DNA of 64,000 bases. It comes from Candidatus Collinsella stercoripullorum. Lineage in GTDB: Bacteria; Actinomycetota; Coriobacteriia; Coriobacteriales; Coriobacteriaceae. Numbering within the stretch: position 1 is the stretch's first letter; every line of letters starts with the position of its first letter. The position numbers and the translations under genes were made by a program. The notes under the pieces were generated by a model. It was not told where the DNA came from. It saw nothing but the letters and a program-made list of their open reading frames with translations, and did no database searches. Positions 52,176-60,526 of the stretch are shown here, piece by piece. The stretch spans positions 1-64,000 of the forward strand of contig DXAO01000002.1 of assembly GCA_019117005.1 (NCBI GenBank), written 5' to 3'.

Positions 52176-53393
52176 TTAGAAGTCGACGTCCTGGTCGTTG
52201 TAGACGCACTCGAGCAGCTTCTCCATCTCCTCCTGCGTCGGCTGGCGCGGGTTGGAGCCGGTGCAGGCGTCGAGGATGGCGTTGGCGGCCACGTCGGCCT
52301 TCTTGGCCTCGAACTCGGCGTAGTCGATGATGGACTCGTCGGCCTTCACGCCGCCCTTGCCGTAGTTCTTGATGCCCTGCGGGATGTCCAGCTTGTCGTT
52401 GAGGTCGCGGATGCACTGGACCAGCGAGGCGACGAGCTCGTCCTCGGTCTCGCCGGCGAGGTGCAGGACCTCCTTGGCGATGTAGGCGTAGCGGCTCTTG
52501 GCGCGCTCGTCCTTGCTGTTGAACTGGATGACCTTGCCGAGGTACATGGCGTTGGCGCACCCGTGGATGATGTGGTCGCCGGTGAAGGCGGCGCCGGTCT
52601 TGTGGGCCATGGAGTGCACGATGCCGAGCAGGCCCGAGGAGAAGGCGATGCCGGCGATGCACTGGGCCTCGTGCATGTGCTGGCGGGCCTCATGGTCGCC
52701 CTGATAGGACTTGGGCAGCCACTCGACGATCTCGCGGATGGCGTGCAGCGCGTTGGCGTCGGTGAACATGGAGCCCGCGGTGGACACGTAGGCCTCGATG
52801 GCGTGGGTCAGCGCGTCCATACCGGTGTGCGCGCAGAGCTTCTGCGGCATGGTGTAGGTGAGCTCGGGGTCGACGATGGCGATGTCCGGCGTGATGTTGA
52901 AGTCGGCGAGCGGGTACTTGATGCCCTTCTCGTAGTCGGTGATGACGGAGAACGCGGTGACCTCGGTCGCGGTGCCGGAGGTGGAGGCGATGGCGCAGAA
53001 CTTGGCCTTGGTGCGCAGGGTCGGGAAGCTGAACGGGACGATGGCCTCCTCGAAGGTCTCCTCCGGATACTCGTAGAACAGCCACATGGCCTTGGCGGCG
53101 TCGATGGGCGAGCCGCCGCCGATGGCGACGATCCAGTCGGGCTGGAACTCGGCCATGGCCGCAGCGCCGCGCTTCACGGTCTCGACGGAGGGGTCGGACT
53201 CGACGCCCTCGAAGATCTGGACCTCGAACCCGGCCTCCTTGAGGTCGGCCTCGACGTCCTGCAGGAAGCCGCCGCGGCGCATGGAACCGCCGCCGGTGAC
53301 GATCATGGCGCGCTTGCCGGTGAGGTTCTTGACCTCGTGGCGAGCGCCCTCACCGAAGTACAGGTCGCGCGGGTTGGTGAAACGTCCCATCAT
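52176..53393 (-). CDS. Iron-containing alcohol dehydrogenase
   Basis: A 405-aa group III dehydrogenase interconverting alcohols and aldehydes with NAD(P)H. The nucleotide-binding part has GGGSPIDAAKAMW. Metal ligands lie in GMDALTHAIEAY and in HSMAHKTGAAFTGDHIIHG. The sequence is close to the C-terminal half of AdhE, so a fermentative role is likely. Two ATGs (53393, 53390) follow GGAGG by 3 and 6 bases; the second has the better spacing. The leader contains the hairpin GCAGGCC-GAC-GGCCTGC just before the ribosome binding site. It is a single gene. Confidence 0.92.
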   Translation of the reverse strand: MMGRFTNPRDLYFGEGARHEVKNLTGKRAMIVTGGGSMRRGGFLQDVEADLKEAGFEVQIFEGVESDPSVETVKRGAAAMAEFQPDWIVAIGGGSPIDAAKAMWLFYEYPEETFEEAIVPFSFPTLRTKAKFCAIASTSGTATEVTAFSVITDYEKGIKYPLADFNITPDIAIVDPELTYTMPQKLCAHTGMDALTHAIEAYVSTAGSMFTDANALHAIREIVEWLPKSYQGDHEARQHMHEAQCIAGIAFSSGLLGIVHSMAHKTGAAFTGDHIIHGCANAMYLGKVIQFNSKDERAKSRYAYIAKEVLHLAGETEDELVASLVQCIRDLNDKLDIPQGIKNYGKGGVKADESIIDYAEFEAKKADVAANAILDACTGSNPRQPTQEEMEKLLECVYNDQDVDF

Positions 53394-53697
53394 GTGCCTC
53401 CAAATCAGCAGGCCGACGGCCTGCAAATCAGAACCGGGGGAACCCCGTGCTCCCCCGAGGACCGCGCCGGGCGGGCAGCCGGGCGCGAGGTTCATCTGAA
53501 CCCGACGATATTTTAACGCTTTGGAAACCGAGCGCACGCGTCGTTTGAGTCCGTTTTGAGCGCTTGCCCGCCCCTCCTCATCCGCACCTCGTCGCAGCCC
53601 GTCGCACCCGCACCTCGTCTATACTGTGCGCGGGCCGCGACCGCGCCGCGAGGCGCGCACCGGGCGGCCGGGTACCGGGCGCGAGAAGGGAGCCGCC
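53394..53697. other. Divergent leader region (alcohol dehydrogenase / NusG-II protein)
   Basis: The left part is the dehydrogenase leader with a GCAGGCC/GGCCTGC hairpin near its start and an AT-rich TTAAAATA patch near 53509. The right part holds TATACT (53620-53625), a likely -10 for the plus-strand gene at 53698. No gene is seen. Confidence 0.5.
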
Positions 53698-54105
53698 GTG
53701 GAACGCAGCGCACGTCGCCGTGCGGATCTCATCCTGATCGCGGCCCTGCTCGCCGCCGCGGGCATCTGGCTCGCCGCCGGCGCGCTCATGCGCCCCGAGG
53801 CGGCGTCCGCCGTGGTCGTATGCCAGTCGCGCGACGGCTTCTACCGCGCCGACCCGCTCGATGCGGAGACCTCCTACACCGTCGAGACCCCGGGCACCGG
53901 GTCGGGCGAGGACGCCGCGGCCGGCCTCAACGAGGTGCGCATCTCGGGCGGCTCCGTCGACGTCGTCTCGGCCAACTGCTCGAACCAGGTCTGCGTCGAC
54001 CACGCCCCCGCGTCGCAGGTGGGCGAGCAGATCGTGTGCCTGCCGCACGGCCTGGTGATCGAGGTCGTCGCCGACGAGGCCGACGCGACGCGCCTCGAGC
54101 CCTGA
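53698..54105 (+). CDS. NusG domain II-containing membrane-anchored protein
   Basis: 135 aa from a GTG with AAGGGAG upstream. One membrane helix (residues 11-30) is followed by an extracytoplasmic domain with CSNQVCVDHAPASQVGEQIV then CLPHGLVIEV. This is the Cys-rich pattern of small NusG-II (DUF1312) proteins of anaerobes, often found near respiratory or FMN-linked membrane complexes. The three Cys may bind metal or form disulphides. No Rnf or ApbE genes adjoin it here. Function unknown. Confidence 0.8.
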   Translation: MERSARRRADLILIAALLAAAGIWLAAGALMRPEAASAVVVCQSRDGFYRADPLDAETSYTVETPGTGSGEDAAAGLNEVRISGGSVDVVSANCSNQVCVDHAPASQVGEQIVCLPHGLVIEVVADEADATRLEP

Positions 54106-54325
54106 GGAACGGAGAGTCGTCGACGGGGCGGCACGGGCATCGGGCAGGTGGCGCCGGCGCGCGGCGAGGCGCCGTCGCAGCCCCTTCCGCCGCCCATCCG
54201 CGCCCCGCGCGCGCAGACGGGCGGCCGCGGCGCACCCCCCCCCGCCCCTGCCGGCGCGGGGCGCCCGAAAGCGGTGTTTCGCATGCCGGCGCAGCCCCTC
54301 CCCTGTCGCAACCGGCCGCGGCGCG

Positions 54326-54331
54326 CTACAC
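54326..54331 (+). promoter_or_regulatory. -10 element before the paralogous pair
   Basis: TACACT lies 37 bases before the ATG at 54369. No -35 is clear. The 220 bases upstream hold no gene and run through very GC-rich sequence with several short inverted repeats. Confidence 0.4.
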
Positions 54332-54368
54332 TGAGGCATCACCCGAGACGACGAGCAAGGAGGCGCAC

Positions 54369-55451
54369 ATGGCGTTCGACCCCATCCAAGAGGATTGCCT
54401 GCGCCTGATCTTGGAGGCCATGCGCCGCGAGCGCGTCTACCCGCTGGACGACGCCGCGTTCATCGCGCGCGGGATGGACCGCTTCCGCGAGGACCCCGCG
54501 GCCCTCATCGCCACCGACGCCGACCGGTCCTTCCACCTCATGGCGAAGGCCACCGAGATCCTCGACTACCGCGTCCCCTTCCTGGCCGACGAGGAGGAGG
54601 TCGACCGCCAGGAGGCCCGCGCCGAGGACTACCTGCGCGAGGCCGTCACGCTCGACGCCTCGAACTGGGACGCGCAGCGCATGCTCGCCGCGCTCGAGGC
54701 GGATTCGAACGACGCCTACGTGGACTACCTGCTCGAGACGCGCCCCGCCGTGGAGCGCGACCTCGCCGCCGTCACGGAGGCGGCCGACGATCCCTACCGC
54801 CGCGAGTACGCCTCCGGGCTCGCACGCCGCCCGCTCGAGCGCTGGCTCGCCGCCACCGCGTCGCGCGCCGTCATCGCCGGGCGCTACCGCCTCGCACTCG
54901 AGACCGCCGAGGAGGCCCTCGCGTTCGCGCCCGCCGACGGGGCGGGCGCCCGCCACACCGGCATGCTCGCCCTCGCCAAGCTCGAGGCGAGCCGCCAGGA
55001 CATCAAGCGCTTCCGCGCCCGCCATGCGATCGCCTATCGCACCGCGGGCCCGCTGCGCCGCCGCAACCACGCCGCCGAGAAGGCCCCGGACGCCTGGACG
55101 CTGCTGGCGGAGATGTCCGCCGCGTACCGCTCCCTCGACCTCGGGACCGCGACCCGCACCCTCCACCTGCTCATGCGCACCTATCCCGACGCCGCGCAGC
55201 CCCTCTACTACCAGGCCGAGTTCCCCGACGGGCTCTTCAGCCGCGTGAACGTGGAGGAGGGAAGCCAGGACGAGCTCATCCTCGCCATCAGCGAGGCGAC
55301 CCCCCTTCTCCAAGAGGGCATCGGGGCGCCGGACAACGCCTGCTTCGCCACCTGGCTCGCCGGTCACGACCTCGTGCAGCGCGCCCTGGGCGAGGCATCG
55401 CCCGCGGCCCACGGCCGGACGGGGCGCACCGAGGCGGGGGGCGAGAACTGA
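54369..55451 (+). CDS. Helical-repeat protein of unknown function (paralogue A)
   Basis: 360 aa, no signal peptide or membrane helix, mainly alpha-helical and rich in Ala, Arg, Asp and Glu. Helix pairs around WLAATASRAVIAGRYRLALE and GMLALAKLEASRQDIKRF resemble TPR-like repeats. The block RYR-A-A plus LALAKLE is shared with the next gene (RYRAAADYA, LLALARLE), so the two are likely paralogues. GGAGG precedes the ATG. Its stop overlaps the start of the next gene (TGATG). I do not recognise a family. Confidence 0.7.
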   Translation: MAFDPIQEDCLRLILEAMRRERVYPLDDAAFIARGMDRFREDPAALIATDADRSFHLMAKATEILDYRVPFLADEEEVDRQEARAEDYLREAVTLDASNWDAQRMLAALEADSNDAYVDYLLETRPAVERDLAAVTEAADDPYRREYASGLARRPLERWLAATASRAVIAGRYRLALETAEEALAFAPADGAGARHTGMLALAKLEASRQDIKRFRARHAIAYRTAGPLRRRNHAAEKAPDAWTLLAEMSAAYRSLDLGTATRTLHLLMRTYPDAAQPLYYQAEFPDGLFSRVNVEEGSQDELILAISEATPLLQEGIGAPDNACFATWLAGHDLVQRALGEASPAAHGRTGRTEAGGEN

Positions 55452-56470
55452 TGGAGCCGAGCGTCTACATCCCCGCGTACCTGGAGCGCGAGTACCTGCG
55501 CTCCCATGAGGGGCTCACCTGCGCGGCGCGCGAGCTTCTGCACGAGGAGGTGCTCCAAGACCCCGCGCGCTACGCGACGACCGACCATGCCCGCGCCCTG
55601 ATCTCCTACGGACGGGCGCGCGAGCGTCTGCTGCGCGAGCTCGACCGCATGGAGGACCTCCCGGACGACGAGTTCGACCGCAAGCGCGAGCAGCTGTTCG
55701 CCGCGGCGCGCCAGGAGCTCCACCGCATCCACCGCGCCGACCCCCTGTGCACGGACGCGGAGCTCGTCGACATCATGCTCGCCGACGTGCCGGTCGACGC
55801 CTGCCTGGGCGACCTCATGAAGCTCGAGGAGCGCGTGCGCGGGCGCCTCGGATTCCTGCCCGGGTTCGACGAGGACGCCCCCCATTTCTGGGCAGACGGC
55901 GGACCGCAGGACGACGCGGAGCGGACGCGCGCGGAACCCGAGCTCGTCGCCTGGCTCCACACGCTCGAGGCCATCTCGCAGCTGTGCCTCGCCAGCGCCC
56001 GCTACCGCGCGGCCGCGGACTACGCGCGGCGCGTCATGCGCGCCCAGGGCTACCCCAACCTGTCGGCGGGGACGGTGCTGCTCGCGCTCGCCCGCCTGGA
56101 GGACGAGGACGGGTTCTTCGCCTGCGCCCGCGAGGGCGCCGCCTGCGGCGCCGGCGAGGACTCGCCGTGGTTCCTGCTCGGGCGCACGATCCTGCTCTAC
56201 AAGCTCGGACGCCGCAAGAACGCCCGGCGCGCGCTGCGCGACTTCGCCGCGCGCTGCGACGGCGGCGCGTTCTACCTGCTCAACCCCACCTATCTGACGC
56301 CCTACCTGCCCGTGCGGCCGCCCGTCCGCGAGGCATGCGAGCTCGCCCACCAGGCGGTCTGGGAGGCGGACGGCATCATCGTCGACACGCCCGACTTCAC
56401 CGCATGGGCGGCGTCGGTCGACGGCGTGGAGGACGCCTCGGAGGACTTCGCGCGGCGCTACGGGTACTGA
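55451..56470 (+). CDS. Helical-repeat protein of unknown function (paralogue B)
   Basis: 339 aa, cytosolic by appearance. It shares with the preceding gene a helical section (WLHTLEAISQLCLASARYRA, VLLALARLEDEDG) followed by a second one (WFLLGRTILLYKLGRRKNAR). It ends in FYLLNPTYLTPYLPVRP and a conserved-looking tail. No catalytic motif is seen. Coupling to the upstream gene by a one-base overlap suggests a joint complex. No function can be given. Confidence 0.7.
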   Translation: MEPSVYIPAYLEREYLRSHEGLTCAARELLHEEVLQDPARYATTDHARALISYGRARERLLRELDRMEDLPDDEFDRKREQLFAAARQELHRIHRADPLCTDAELVDIMLADVPVDACLGDLMKLEERVRGRLGFLPGFDEDAPHFWADGGPQDDAERTRAEPELVAWLHTLEAISQLCLASARYRAAADYARRVMRAQGYPNLSAGTVLLALARLEDEDGFFACAREGAACGAGEDSPWFLLGRTILLYKLGRRKNARRALRDFAARCDGGAFYLLNPTYLTPYLPVRPPVREACELAHQAVWEADGIIVDTPDFTAWAASVDGVEDASEDFARRYGY

Positions 56471-56569
56471 CGCGCACCGCGCGCGGCGCCCCGTGCTAGA
56501 GTTGACGTGTTCGCCCGCACGGCCCGCGGCGCACCCGTCGCAGGCCCCGATGTCGATGAGGATGGAACG

Positions 56570-57046
56570 GTGGCCGATATCCCCTGCAAGCATGTCGTGA
56601 CCGTGCACTACACGGGCAGCTTCGACGACGGCGAGGTGTTCGACACCACGCGCGGCCGCACGCCGCTCACGTACGTGGAGGGCGACCACGAGGTCGTCCC
56701 CGGGTTCGAGGCCGCGGTCCTCACCATGCAGCCCGGCGAGACCAAGCGCGTCCACCTCGAGCCGAAGGACGCCTACGGCGAGCGCCAGGCGTCGCTCATC
56801 TACTCCATGCCCACCGTCCTCATCCCGAACTACGACGACCTCGTGGTGGGCGAGATGATCTACCTCATGAACTCCGACGGTTACCAGCAGCTCGCACGCG
56901 TGGCCAAGGTGGAGGACGACGGGGACACGATCTTCGACTTCAACCACCCCATGGCGGGGTGCGCCCTCAACTTCGAGCTCGAGCTGCTGAGCCGCGAGCC
57001 CTGCGACGCCCGGGACGGCAACGAGGGGGGCGGGGCCGATGCGTAG
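56570..57046 (+). CDS. FKBP-type peptidyl-prolyl isomerase (SlyD-like)
   Basis: 158 aa from a GTG at 56570 with GAGG 8 bases upstream. The FKBP core reads VVTVHYTGSFDDGEVFDTT, with PGFEAAVLTMQPGE and DAYGER. An inserted-in-flap section (residues about 70-120) matches the SlyD arrangement, a prolyl isomerase and chaperone. It lacks the His-rich metal-binding tail of E. coli SlyD. The last 8 bases overlap the next gene. Confidence 0.87.
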   Translation: MADIPCKHVVTVHYTGSFDDGEVFDTTRGRTPLTYVEGDHEVVPGFEAAVLTMQPGETKRVHLEPKDAYGERQASLIYSMPTVLIPNYDDLVVGEMIYLMNSDGYQQLARVAKVEDDGDTIFDFNHPMAGCALNFELELLSREPCDARDGNEGGGADA

Positions 57047-57836
57047 GCCCCAGCGCGGCATCCTGTGCGCGGGCTGCCCGCACCGCGCTGCCTACATCGC
57101 GCTCAAGGACGCCTCACGCCGCTGCCGCGGGCGCGTGATCTGCGGCGATGCGGGATGCCCCGCGGTGGGCGAGCTTCCGCCCGCGGCCGCCACCTGCCCG
57201 GGCGGCGCCGAGCGCCTCCTCCCCCGCTACCGCGTGGCGGTCCCCGACGGCGGCACGTCCGAGCACCCCGCGGTGGAGACCTGCATCCACATCGTCCCCG
57301 ATACCGAGCTGGCGGCGGACGGCGCCGTCGAGCGCCTGGCCGGGCTCGCCGCGGAGGGTCGCACGACCGTCCTCGCCGTCCTCGCCTCGAGCCGCGACTT
57401 CCTCGCACGCGAGCGGATCGAATGGCTGGGCGGGCGGGCGCTCGCGCTCGGGGCCTCGGACGTCGCCGTGCTCGACCCCTTCGACACGGAGCGCTGCCGT
57501 GAGGTCCTGTGCGCGCAGCTGGGGCAGCCGGGGGTCCACGGGGCGGTCTTCGCCTCCCCCTGCGCGCAGCTCCAGCGCGGGGGGCGCGACCTCGAGCCGG
57601 TGGAGGTCGACCGCTACATGTGCGTGGGCTGCCATCGCTGCTACCAGATCACGGGCTGCCCCGCCCTCTCCTTCGAGCCGCCCGCCTACCGGGTCGACCC
57701 CGAGGCGTGCGCCGGATGCGACCTGTGCTGCGGGTTCTGCCGGACGCAGGTCATCTACAGCCCGCGCTCCCGCCTGGACGCCGCGACGCGGCGGCGGATC
57801 CGCTACGCCGCGGCGGAGACGGGCCCCGACGCTTGA
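57039..57836 (+). CDS. Small IorA-like iron-sulfur protein
   Basis: 265 aa. The start (GILCAGCPHRAAYIALKDA, then VICGDAGCPAVGELPP) looks like the TPP-binding half of indolepyruvate:ferredoxin oxidoreductase alpha (IorA). The end has two ferredoxin-like Cys clusters (CVGCHRCYQITGCP and CAGCDLCCGFC), as at the C-terminus of IorA. Full IorA is about 600 aa and begins with a pyrimidine-binding domain that is absent here, and no iorB adjoins. The usual GDG-N TPP motif is not evident. It may therefore be a redox protein derived from IorA rather than an active oxidoreductase. The ATG lies inside the 3' end of the FKBP gene. Confidence 0.72.
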   Translation: MRRPQRGILCAGCPHRAAYIALKDASRRCRGRVICGDAGCPAVGELPPAAATCPGGAERLLPRYRVAVPDGGTSEHPAVETCIHIVPDTELAADGAVERLAGLAAEGRTTVLAVLASSRDFLARERIEWLGGRALALGASDVAVLDPFDTERCREVLCAQLGQPGVHGAVFASPCAQLQRGGRDLEPVEVDRYMCVGCHRCYQITGCPALSFEPPAYRVDPEACAGCDLCCGFCRTQVIYSPRSRLDAATRRRIRYAAAETGPDA

Positions 57837-57913
57837 CCGCTGCGGAAACAAAAGCAAGGCGAAGACCCCCTCGGCACCGCCTGCAACGCTCCTCCGATCC
57901 GCGGATCCGCATG

Positions 57914-57962
57914 AAAAAGCCTCCCGCCGCCGGACCCGGGAGAGGTCCGCGCGACGGGAGGC
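57914..57962 (-). terminator. Terminator of bioY
   Basis: Arms GCCTCCCG and CGGGAGGC around a GC-rich loop. Five T follow on the minus strand. Confidence 0.75.
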
Positions 57963-57985
57963 GTCCCATCGGGATCCGGGGCACC

Positions 57986-58528
57986 CTATGCGTGCCGGGT
58001 GATGCGCCCCTCCGCACGGGCGACCGCGCACCCGATGCTCGCACCGACCCCGAGCTTCACCGCGTCGGGGACGATGAACGGCACCACCGCGGCGAGCAGC
58101 GCCGGGACGAGGTCCATGGGGCCCACGACCATGAGCTGGAAGGTGCCGCAGGCATAGGTGACGGCAAGCATCACCGCATCGGCGACGAGGGCCCGGGGAA
58201 GCGCCGGCACCGAGCGCGGCAGGAAGCTCTCGAGCGTGGTGGCGAGCAGCATGCCGATCAGGAAACCCCACAGAAAGCCGCCCGTGGGCCCGGCGATCGC
58301 GCCGACGCCCCCGCCGAATCCGGAGAAGACCGGCAGCCCGAGGGCGCCGAGCAGCAGATAGACCGCGACCGACGCGACGGCGGTCGTGCGGTCGAGCGCC
58401 GCGGGGAGGATGGCGAGCGCGAGCGTCTGCAACGTGAAGGGAACGGGGCCGAAGGGCACGGTCACCCATGAGGCGACGGCGAGCAGGGCGACCGACACCC
58501 CGGCGCGCGAGATCTGGCGTACGTCCAT
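57986..58528 (-). CDS. bioY: Biotin transporter BioY (ECF S component)
   Basis: 180 aa with six hydrophobic helices and the family motifs VPFTLQTLAL, AGPTGGFLWGF and VKLGVGASIGCAVA. BioY binds biotin and works with an EcfAA'T module; one is encoded 7 kb away. AGGAG lies 7 bases before the ATG. A TATACT -10 lies at 58570-58575 on the minus strand. No BirA box is evident. Confidence 0.93.
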   Translation of the reverse strand: MDVRQISRAGVSVALLAVASWVTVPFGPVPFTLQTLALAILPAALDRTTAVASVAVYLLLGALGLPVFSGFGGGVGAIAGPTGGFLWGFLIGMLLATTLESFLPRSVPALPRALVADAVMLAVTYACGTFQLMVVGPMDLVPALLAAVVPFIVPDAVKLGVGASIGCAVARAEGRITRHA

Positions 58529-58657
58529 GGCGATTCTCCTATCGAACGGGTCGGATGGTCGATACGCCCAGTATACCGAGCGGAGCGCCCGCGGACCGGT
58601 CGGGCTGTGTACTCGTCGTGTTCCGCCCTTCGCGCCGCGATGCGATGCGCCATCTGC

Positions 58658-58663
58658 TATACT
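58658..58663 (+). promoter_or_regulatory. -10 element of tRNA-Glu
   Basis: TATACT lies 10 bases before the tRNA gene, the same spacing as at tRNA-Val. The -35 is weak. Confidence 0.55.
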
Positions 58664-58673
58664 CGACTCCGCC

Positions 58674-58748
58674 GTCCCCATCGTCTAGCGGTCAGGACAT
58701 CGCCCTTTCAAGGCGACGACACGGGTTCGAGTCCCGTTGGGGGCACCA
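58674..58748 (+). tRNA. tRNA-Glu (TTC anticodon)
   Basis: A 75-nt cloverleaf with acceptor GTCCCCA/TGGGGGC, anticodon loop CTTTCAA (TTC, Glu), T-loop TTCGAGT and an encoded CCA. Confidence 0.94.
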
Positions 58749-58911
58749 TCGAGTGCAAGCCCGGTTCCGTCATCGGAGCCGGGCTTTCTTCTGCCGCGGC
58801 GCCGGGACTCGAACCCGCTCGGGTCGCGAGGCTGCGGGAACGCGCGAGCGTTCCCCAGCGAGCGTGCGAGGGGCCGCAAGGCCCCGAAGCAGCGGACGCC
58901 GGAGGCGGACG
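58728..58911 (+). repeat. Unit 1 of the tRNA-Glu 3'-end tandem repeat
   Basis: A 184-bp unit from CGAGTCCCGTTGGGGGCACC in the T-loop of tRNA-Glu, through its terminator, an antisense T-arm (CGGGACTCGAACCCG, 58803-58817) and the hairpin core, up to the second CGAGTCCCG at 58912. Confidence 0.88.
58757..58790 (+). terminator. Terminator of tRNA-Glu (copy 1)
   Basis: AAGCCCGGTTCCG, loop TCAT, CGGAGCCGGGCTT, then TCTTCT. Confidence 0.82.
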
Positions 58912-58920
58912 CGAGTCCCG
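58803..58920 (+). ncRNA. Candidate structured RNA core in the tRNA-Glu repeat
   Basis: CGGGACTCG (58803-58811) closes with CGAGTCCCG (58912-58920). Inside are CCCG-CT-CGGG. The main hairpin has GCTG, a bulged C, GGGAACGC, loop GCGA, GCGTTCCC and CAGC (58831-58859). Then come GGGGCC, loop GCAA, GGCCCC (58870-58885) and CGCC-GGA-GGCG (58897-58907). Three base pairs of the main stem differ from the tRNA-Val copy by changes on both sides. Confidence 0.62.
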
Positions 58921-58987
58921 TTGGGGGCACCATCGAGTGCAAGCCCGGTTCCGTCATCGGAGCCGGGCTTTCTTCTGCCGCGGCGCC
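58912..58987 (+). repeat. Unit 2 (partial) of the tRNA-Glu repeat
   Basis: A 76-bp copy of the tRNA-Glu 3' end and terminator, identical to 58728-58803. It stops a few bases before the guaD stop codon, and no second core follows. Confidence 0.88.
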
Positions 58988-58992
58988 GCGCG

Positions 58993-60414
58993 TCAGCCGC
59001 GGTCGATGACCTGCCTGCCCTGGACCCACACCTGGCGGATGTTGTCGGGCGTGGCGAGGTAGAGGATCCGCGCGAGCACATCGCCCGGCTCGGTGAACAC
59101 GTCGAACCCGGTGAGGTCGGCGTAGGGCCGGCGCACATCGACCACCTGCATGTCGAAGGCGCGCCCGACCTCGAACGACCCGACCGGCAGCGACAGGGCC
59201 TCCGCGCCGCCCTTGGTGGCGAGGTACAGCGCCTCGGCGACCGAGATGCGCGAGGGGCGCCCGGCCCCGCGGCGCTCGATGGGGACGAGCGCGTCGACGC
59301 CGTCCTCGAGCATGCGCGACGCCATGACCGCCTGGCGGATGTTGTCGTACAGGCTCGGCGAGAACCCGCCCGAGACATCGGTGCCCAGGCCGATCTTCAC
59401 CCCGTGCTCGCGCATGCGCCTCACGGGGCACGCGCTGTTGGCGAAGTATGCGTTGGAGATCGGGCAATGCGCGACGGCGGTCCCCGTCTCGCGGAACAAC
59501 TCGGTGTCCGCCTCGTCCATATACGTGCAGTGAGCCATCACCGAGCGCGGGCCGAGCAGGCCGAAGTCCGCGAGCGCGCGGGCGTCGCTCACACCGTAGC
59601 GCTCCGGCGCCACACCGTGCTCCCACTCCCCCTCGTTGCAATGGGACTGGATGTAGGCGCCGTGCTCGGCGGCCATCTTCCCGAGGCCGGAGAGCACCTC
59701 GTCGGTGCAGCTCGGGATGAAGCGCGGGGTCACCGCGGCGTACACGCCCGCGAAGCGCGGGTCGCCCGCGCGCAGCTCGCGGTCGAGCCCCGCCACGCGC
59801 CCGAGGAACTCCTCGGTGTCGGCCAGCGCCTGCTCGGGCGAGGCGTCGCGGTAGAAATCGTGGTTGGCCGCCGGGTCGTCCATGACCACCTTGCCCACGA
59901 CCGCGCGCTGACCGGCCTCGGTGCAGGCGCGGGCGAGCTCCCAGCTGCCCTCCAGATGCGCACTGCCGAAGTACAGCGCCGTGGTGGTGCCGCGCGACAG
60001 GAAGGTCTCCGCCAGGTCCAGGCTCACCCCATGGGCGAAGAAGGGGTCGGAGAACCGCGCCTCCAACGGAAAGGTGCGCTGGTCGAGCCAGACGTCCAGC
60101 GGCTCATCGAGCGCCACCCCGGCCTGGGGCCACTGCGGCGCGTGCACGTGGAGGTCGACGAACCCGGGCAGGCCGTAGCGCCCGTCGGTGAGCTCGAGCA
60201 GGGAGCCGGGGTCGAGCTCGTCCGCCGCGCGCGCCGCGGCGACGCGCTCGTCGTAGCCGGCATCCCCCGGCAGGGTCACGCGCTCGATGAAGCCCGCGTC
60301 GTCGAGCTCGAGCAGCGCGCGCTCGAGCAGCTCGAAGGAGCCGTACTCGGGGGTATGGAACAGCGAGCCGAGCACCGCCCGCACGGTCGCGTGTGAACTC
60401 GAGGCGATCGACAT
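58993..60414 (-). CDS. guaD: Guanine deaminase
   Basis: Hydrolyses guanine to xanthine and ammonia. The 473-aa amidohydrolase has the zinc-binding GFVDLHVHAPQ, the guanine-site TPRFIPSC, QSHCNEGEWE, the His in MAHCTYMDE and the metal Asp in GLGTDVSGG. GGAG precedes the ATG by 5 bases. It follows the NCS2 permease on the same strand, so the pair imports and degrades purines. Confidence 0.93.
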   Translation of the reverse strand: MSIASSSHATVRAVLGSLFHTPEYGSFELLERALLELDDAGFIERVTLPGDAGYDERVAAARAADELDPGSLLELTDGRYGLPGFVDLHVHAPQWPQAGVALDEPLDVWLDQRTFPLEARFSDPFFAHGVSLDLAETFLSRGTTTALYFGSAHLEGSWELARACTEAGQRAVVGKVVMDDPAANHDFYRDASPEQALADTEEFLGRVAGLDRELRAGDPRFAGVYAAVTPRFIPSCTDEVLSGLGKMAAEHGAYIQSHCNEGEWEHGVAPERYGVSDARALADFGLLGPRSVMAHCTYMDEADTELFRETGTAVAHCPISNAYFANSACPVRRMREHGVKIGLGTDVSGGFSPSLYDNIRQAVMASRMLEDGVDALVPIERRGAGRPSRISVAEALYLATKGGAEALSLPVGSFEVGRAFDMQVVDVRRPYADLTGFDVFTEPGDVLARILYLATPDNIRQVWVQGRQVIDRG

Positions 60415-60526
60415 GGTGTCTCCAATCGTTCGGCGGGCGCCGCGCCGGCGCGATGCGGGCGCGGCGGGAAACAGGGGCGCCCGGCCCGCGGCGCAGCGGC
60501 GGCGGACCGGGCGCGGACGGCGGGTC

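Noticed and set aside
58529..58660. BirA operator before bioY
   Set aside because: No inverted repeat of the BirA-box type was found, only a TATACT -10.
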